DNA of 7,061 nt from an uncultured Peptococcaceae bacterium (GTDB lineage Bacteria > Bacillota > Dehalobacteriia > UBA4068 > UBA4997): the NCBI GenBank assembly GCA_947626615.1, contig CANQSW010000070.1, forward strand, positions 1-7,061. Reading direction: 5' to 3'. A model generated the notes under the pieces. The model was not told where the DNA came from and did no database searches. It saw only the letters and a list, made by a program, of their open reading frames with translations. Both the position numbers and the translations under genes were made by a program. This document shows positions 5,733-7,061 of the stretch, in pieces; position 1 is the stretch's first letter, and each line of letters begins with the position of its first letter.

Positions 5733-6278
5733 TCAGTTCCAGCGTTCCGATGTGTCGATCACGGCTTGTCCCGCCGCCAATGAGCGCGGCAGATCGATGA
5801 TGCGTTGATTTTCCGAGCCGCGGAAGTTCAGCTCCAGATTGCGCTGCGCCATGATGAACGGCCCGTCGATCAGGGTGTCGGCCAGCCGCAGCAGCCGCAG
5901 CACGGCCGCGTCGTCGTTTTGCAGCAGCTGCTCGAAGGTGTAGCCGGTGTAGATAGCCAGCTCCAGCCCCCGCGCGCGTATGGCTGCGGCCAGGGGCAGC
6001 AGCGCCTCCGCCTGCGCCAGCGGTTCGCCGCCGGAGAAGGTGACGCCGGAGATCAGGGGATTTTCGGCGATATCCGCCAAAAGCTCCGCCGCCGACACCA
6101 TAACGCCGTCGGCAAAATCCCACGTCTGCGGGTTCTGGCAATGCGGGCAATGGTGCGGGCAGCCCTGCACGAAAACCGTAAAACGAATACCCGGCCCGTC
6201 GGTTATCGAATCGTTGACGATACCGGCCAGCCGGATATTTTTCTGTTGCAGCAGTTCGTTGTCGGGATCAAAGACCAT
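5733..6278 (-). CDS. nrdG: Anaerobic ribonucleotide reductase activating protein, NrdG (radical SAM)
   Basis: 181 aa. NrdG is a cytoplasmic radical SAM enzyme that uses a [4Fe-4S] cluster and S-adenosylmethionine to place a stable radical on a glycine of NrdD, allowing anaerobic reduction of ribonucleotides to deoxyribonucleotides. The family is shown by GIVNDSITDGPGIRFTVFVQG (starting at residue 19), the cluster motif C40-X3-C44-X2-C47 (QGCPHHCPHCQNP), the SAM-binding GGEP (83-86, in TFSGGEPLAQ) and LAIYTGYTFEQL. It is slightly longer than the ~155-aa E. coli protein because of an extra N-terminal stretch (VFDPDNELLQQK) and its C-terminus. The ATG overlaps the last 11 nt of the upstream radical-domain gene in another frame. 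GAGGAAAG inside that gene serves as ribosome binding site, so translation is probably coupled. This arrangement fits an activase made together with its glycyl substrate. Confidence 0.96.
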   Translation of the reverse strand: MVFDPDNELLQQKNIRLAGIVNDSITDGPGIRFTVFVQGCPHHCPHCQNPQTWDFADGVMVSAAELLADIAENPLISGVTFSGGEPLAQAEALLPLAAAIRARGLELAIYTGYTFEQLLQNDDAAVLRLLRLADTLIDGPFIMAQRNLELNFRGSENQRIIDLPRSLAAGQAVIDTSERWN

Positions 6279-6429
6279 GTTTTACGCGATCTCTTTCCTC
6301 GGCGCGCTTCGCGTCGTTAAAGCGATCCAGCGTGCCGACCAGATAACCGGTGATGCGGCGGATACGTTCAAAGCCGACGCCCTCGCCGATCAAAACTTCC
6401 GAAGCCTGAGCTTTCTTTGCCTGTGCCAT
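6268..6429 (-). CDS. Free-standing glycyl radical domain of NrdD (53 aa)
   Basis: 53 aa from ATG 6429-6427, preceded by AAAGGAG at 10 nt. A TTG start at 6474 would add 15 residues but has no ribosome binding site. The body, GFERIRRITGYLVGTLDRFN and the following DAKRAEERDRVKHG, is the C-terminal glycyl radical segment of class III ribonucleotide reductases. Compare E. coli RRVCGYLG, where the Gly carries the radical; the equivalent here is Gly28 in RITGY. In most NrdD proteins this segment is the last ~60 residues of the same chain. Here the upstream nrdD frame stops before it, so this small cytoplasmic protein must supply the radical in trans, after activation by NrdG. It lies in a different frame from nrdD and is separated from it by 109 bp holding a promoter, so it is not a simple frameshift. 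Its stop lies 11 nt inside nrdG. Residues 1-18 (AQAKKAQASEVLIGEGV) may help docking. Confidence 0.9.
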   Translation of the reverse strand: MAQAKKAQASEVLIGEGVGFERIRRITGYLVGTLDRFNDAKRAEERDRVKHGL

Positions 6430-6464
6430 AGCTGTCGCTCTCCTTTGCGTTAATACGTTTTGGG

Positions 6465-6480
6465 CACCGCGCAAGCGGTG
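6465..6480 (-). promoter_or_regulatory. 5'-end hairpin in the leader of the radical-domain mRNA
   Basis: CACCGC-loop-GCGGTG, a perfect 6-bp stem with a 4-nt loop. From the promoter at 6488-6516 transcription should start near 6481, so this hairpin would sit at the very 5' end of the mRNA, a position known to slow degradation. It lacks a T-run and is not a terminator. Confidence 0.5.
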
Positions 6481-6487
6481 TATGCTT

Positions 6488-6516
6488 ATTGTAGCGTAAA
6501 TTCAGCAATTTGTCAA
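6488..6516 (-). promoter_or_regulatory. Consensus sigma-70-type promoter for the radical-domain gene and nrdG
   Basis: On the minus strand TTGACA (6516-6511) matches -35 perfectly, the spacer is exactly 17 bp, and TACAAT (6493-6488) matches -10 at five of six. It lies in the 109-bp gap after nrdD, so the small gene and nrdG can be transcribed apart from nrdD. The -35 box overlaps the candidate NrdR box. Confidence 0.85.
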
Positions 6517-6526
6517 TATATAGTTG
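6511..6526 (-). promoter_or_regulatory. Candidate NrdR box overlapping the -35 element
   Basis: The core at 6514-6523 (minus strand CTATATATTG) fits the NrdR box core CWATATATWG at all ten positions; the three-base flanks fit poorly. NrdR is a widespread nucleotide-sensing repressor of ribonucleotide reductase genes. Binding here would cover the -35 box. NrdR boxes usually come in pairs, and the only second site I see (CTACAATAAG, core 6485-6494) is degenerate and 29 bp away, so the call is tentative. Confidence 0.5.
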
Positions 6527-6538
6527 CAAATTTATTTT

Positions 6539-7060
6539 TTAACCCAATTTGTTGGGGTGTTGTTCGCGTTCATGCTCCTCGCCGATATCGCCGCAATAGC
6601 CGCAGGTGTCGGCGTTGCCGCGGTTGGTGGCCTTGATCAGGCGCAGTTTCTCCACCGGCACGCCCTCGCCCTCGCGGCGGCCGCAGCGCGGGCAGACCTC
6701 GTTGATGATGCCGGAATAGCCGCAGACGGGGTCGCGGTCGACCGGGTGGTTGATCGAACCGTAGCCGATGCCGACCTCCTTCATAAAGCGGACGATGCTC
6801 TCGAACGCTTCCAGATTCTTGGCGGTGTCGCCGTCGAGCTCCACGTAGGAGATGTGACCGGCGTTGGTCAGCGCGTGATAGGGCGCTTCGATGCTCAGCT
6901 TGTCATAGGCGCTGATGTTGTAATACACCGGCACGTGGAAGCTGTTGGTGTAATAATCGCGGTCGGTGACGCCGGGGATAATGCCGAACTTTTTCTTGTC
7001 GATGCGGACGAAGCGGCCGGAAAGCCCCTCCGCCGGGGTGGCCAGCAGCGTGAAGTTAAG
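6539..7060 (-). CDS. nrdD: Anaerobic ribonucleoside-triphosphate reductase NrdD, C-terminal part of large polypeptide (5' end outside window), lacking the glycyl radical segment
   Basis: The 173 visible residues are open to the right edge. NrdD reduces ribonucleoside triphosphates to deoxy forms in the cytoplasm under anaerobic conditions. Typical NrdD segments are visible in order: ATPAEGLSGRFVRID, KFGIIPGVTDRDYYTNSFHV, EAPYHALTNAGHISYVELDG, GIGYGSINHPVDRDPVCGYS. A Cys-rich zinc region follows: PVCGYSG, CPRCGRR and, 26 residues after that, CGYCGD. The chain then ends with EREQHPNKLG and TAA. Family members normally continue from the zinc region into RR.(C/T)GYL..., the radical loop; here that part is in the 53-aa gene 109 bp downstream. 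The active-site cysteines lie upstream, outside the window. No terminator follows the stop, so some transcripts may continue into the small gene and nrdG, which also have a promoter of their own. Confidence 0.93.
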   Translation of the reverse strand, partial: LNFTLLATPAEGLSGRFVRIDKKKFGIIPGVTDRDYYTNSFHVPVYYNISAYDKLSIEAPYHALTNAGHISYVELDGDTAKNLEAFESIVRFMKEVGIGYGSINHPVDRDPVCGYSGIINEVCPRCGRREGEGVPVEKLRLIKATNRGNADTCGYCGDIGEEHEREQHPNKLG

Positions 7061-7061
7061 G

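Noticed and set aside
5805..6320. Plus-strand frames opposite nrdG
   Set aside because: NrdG is unmistakable by its CX3CX2C and GGEP motifs; these frames are its antisense.
6430..6538. A frameshift or stop read-through joining nrdD to the radical-domain gene
   Set aside because: The gap holds a consensus promoter, a hairpin and a ribosome binding site, and codes no plausible protein in the nrdD frame. A slip at one place cannot join the two, and no selenocysteine-type UGA is involved.

Overview
The window suggests an anaerobic, fairly G+C-rich Firmicutes-type bacterium, perhaps a Negativicute or Clostridium relative. The lineage is an inference. It rests on the oxygen-sensitive class III ribonucleotide reductase (NrdD/NrdG) with Firmicutes-like motifs, on strong AGGAGG ribosome binding sites, and on several exported proteins carrying the 'copper amine oxidase N-terminal' stalk domain common in such bacteria.

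Left and centre, positions 2-4080, plus strand: four consecutive genes encode stalk-domain proteins. The first (A, 2-868) is cut by the left edge. It is a clear tandem paralogue of the second (B, 1050-1916), sharing the stalk and a C-terminal domain I do not recognise. B ends at a strong terminator (1941-1986). The third (C, 2025-2906) joins a stalk domain to BspA-type leucine-rich repeats. The fourth (D, 2995-4080) has its own extended -10 promoter, a divergent stalk region and an unrecognised C-terminal half. None carries an amine oxidase catalytic domain; they look like a small, duplicating family of exported binding or surface proteins.

Centre-right, 4081-5659, plus strand: a markedly A+T-richer lipoprotein gene (E, 4190-4750) lies between two identical 27-bp G+C-rich direct repeats that can fold as hairpins. 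This looks like a transferred unit or a repeat-bordered insertion. The second repeat runs into a short reading frame (4768-4887) that resembles the tail of a lost gene. Its stop codon abuts the Shine-Dalgarno of an unrecognised secreted-protein gene (F, 4901-5659).

Right, 5694-7060, minus strand, convergent with F: the anaerobic ribonucleotide reductase locus, in the order nrdD (cut by the right edge), a 53-codon gene, then nrdG and a perfect-stem terminator. The nrdD reading frame stops after its Cys-rich zinc region and lacks the glycyl radical segment. That segment (RRITGYLVG... RVKHG) is encoded by the separate 53-aa gene. This gene has its own consensus promoter (TTGACA-17-TACAAT), which overlaps a sequence with a perfect NrdR-box core, and it overlaps nrdG by 11 nt. 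NrdG would install the radical on a free-standing small polypeptide that must dock on the NrdD body. This split is the most interesting thing in the window. No RNA genes, CRISPR array or recognisable transposase were seen, and no gene-free stretch exceeds 300 bases.
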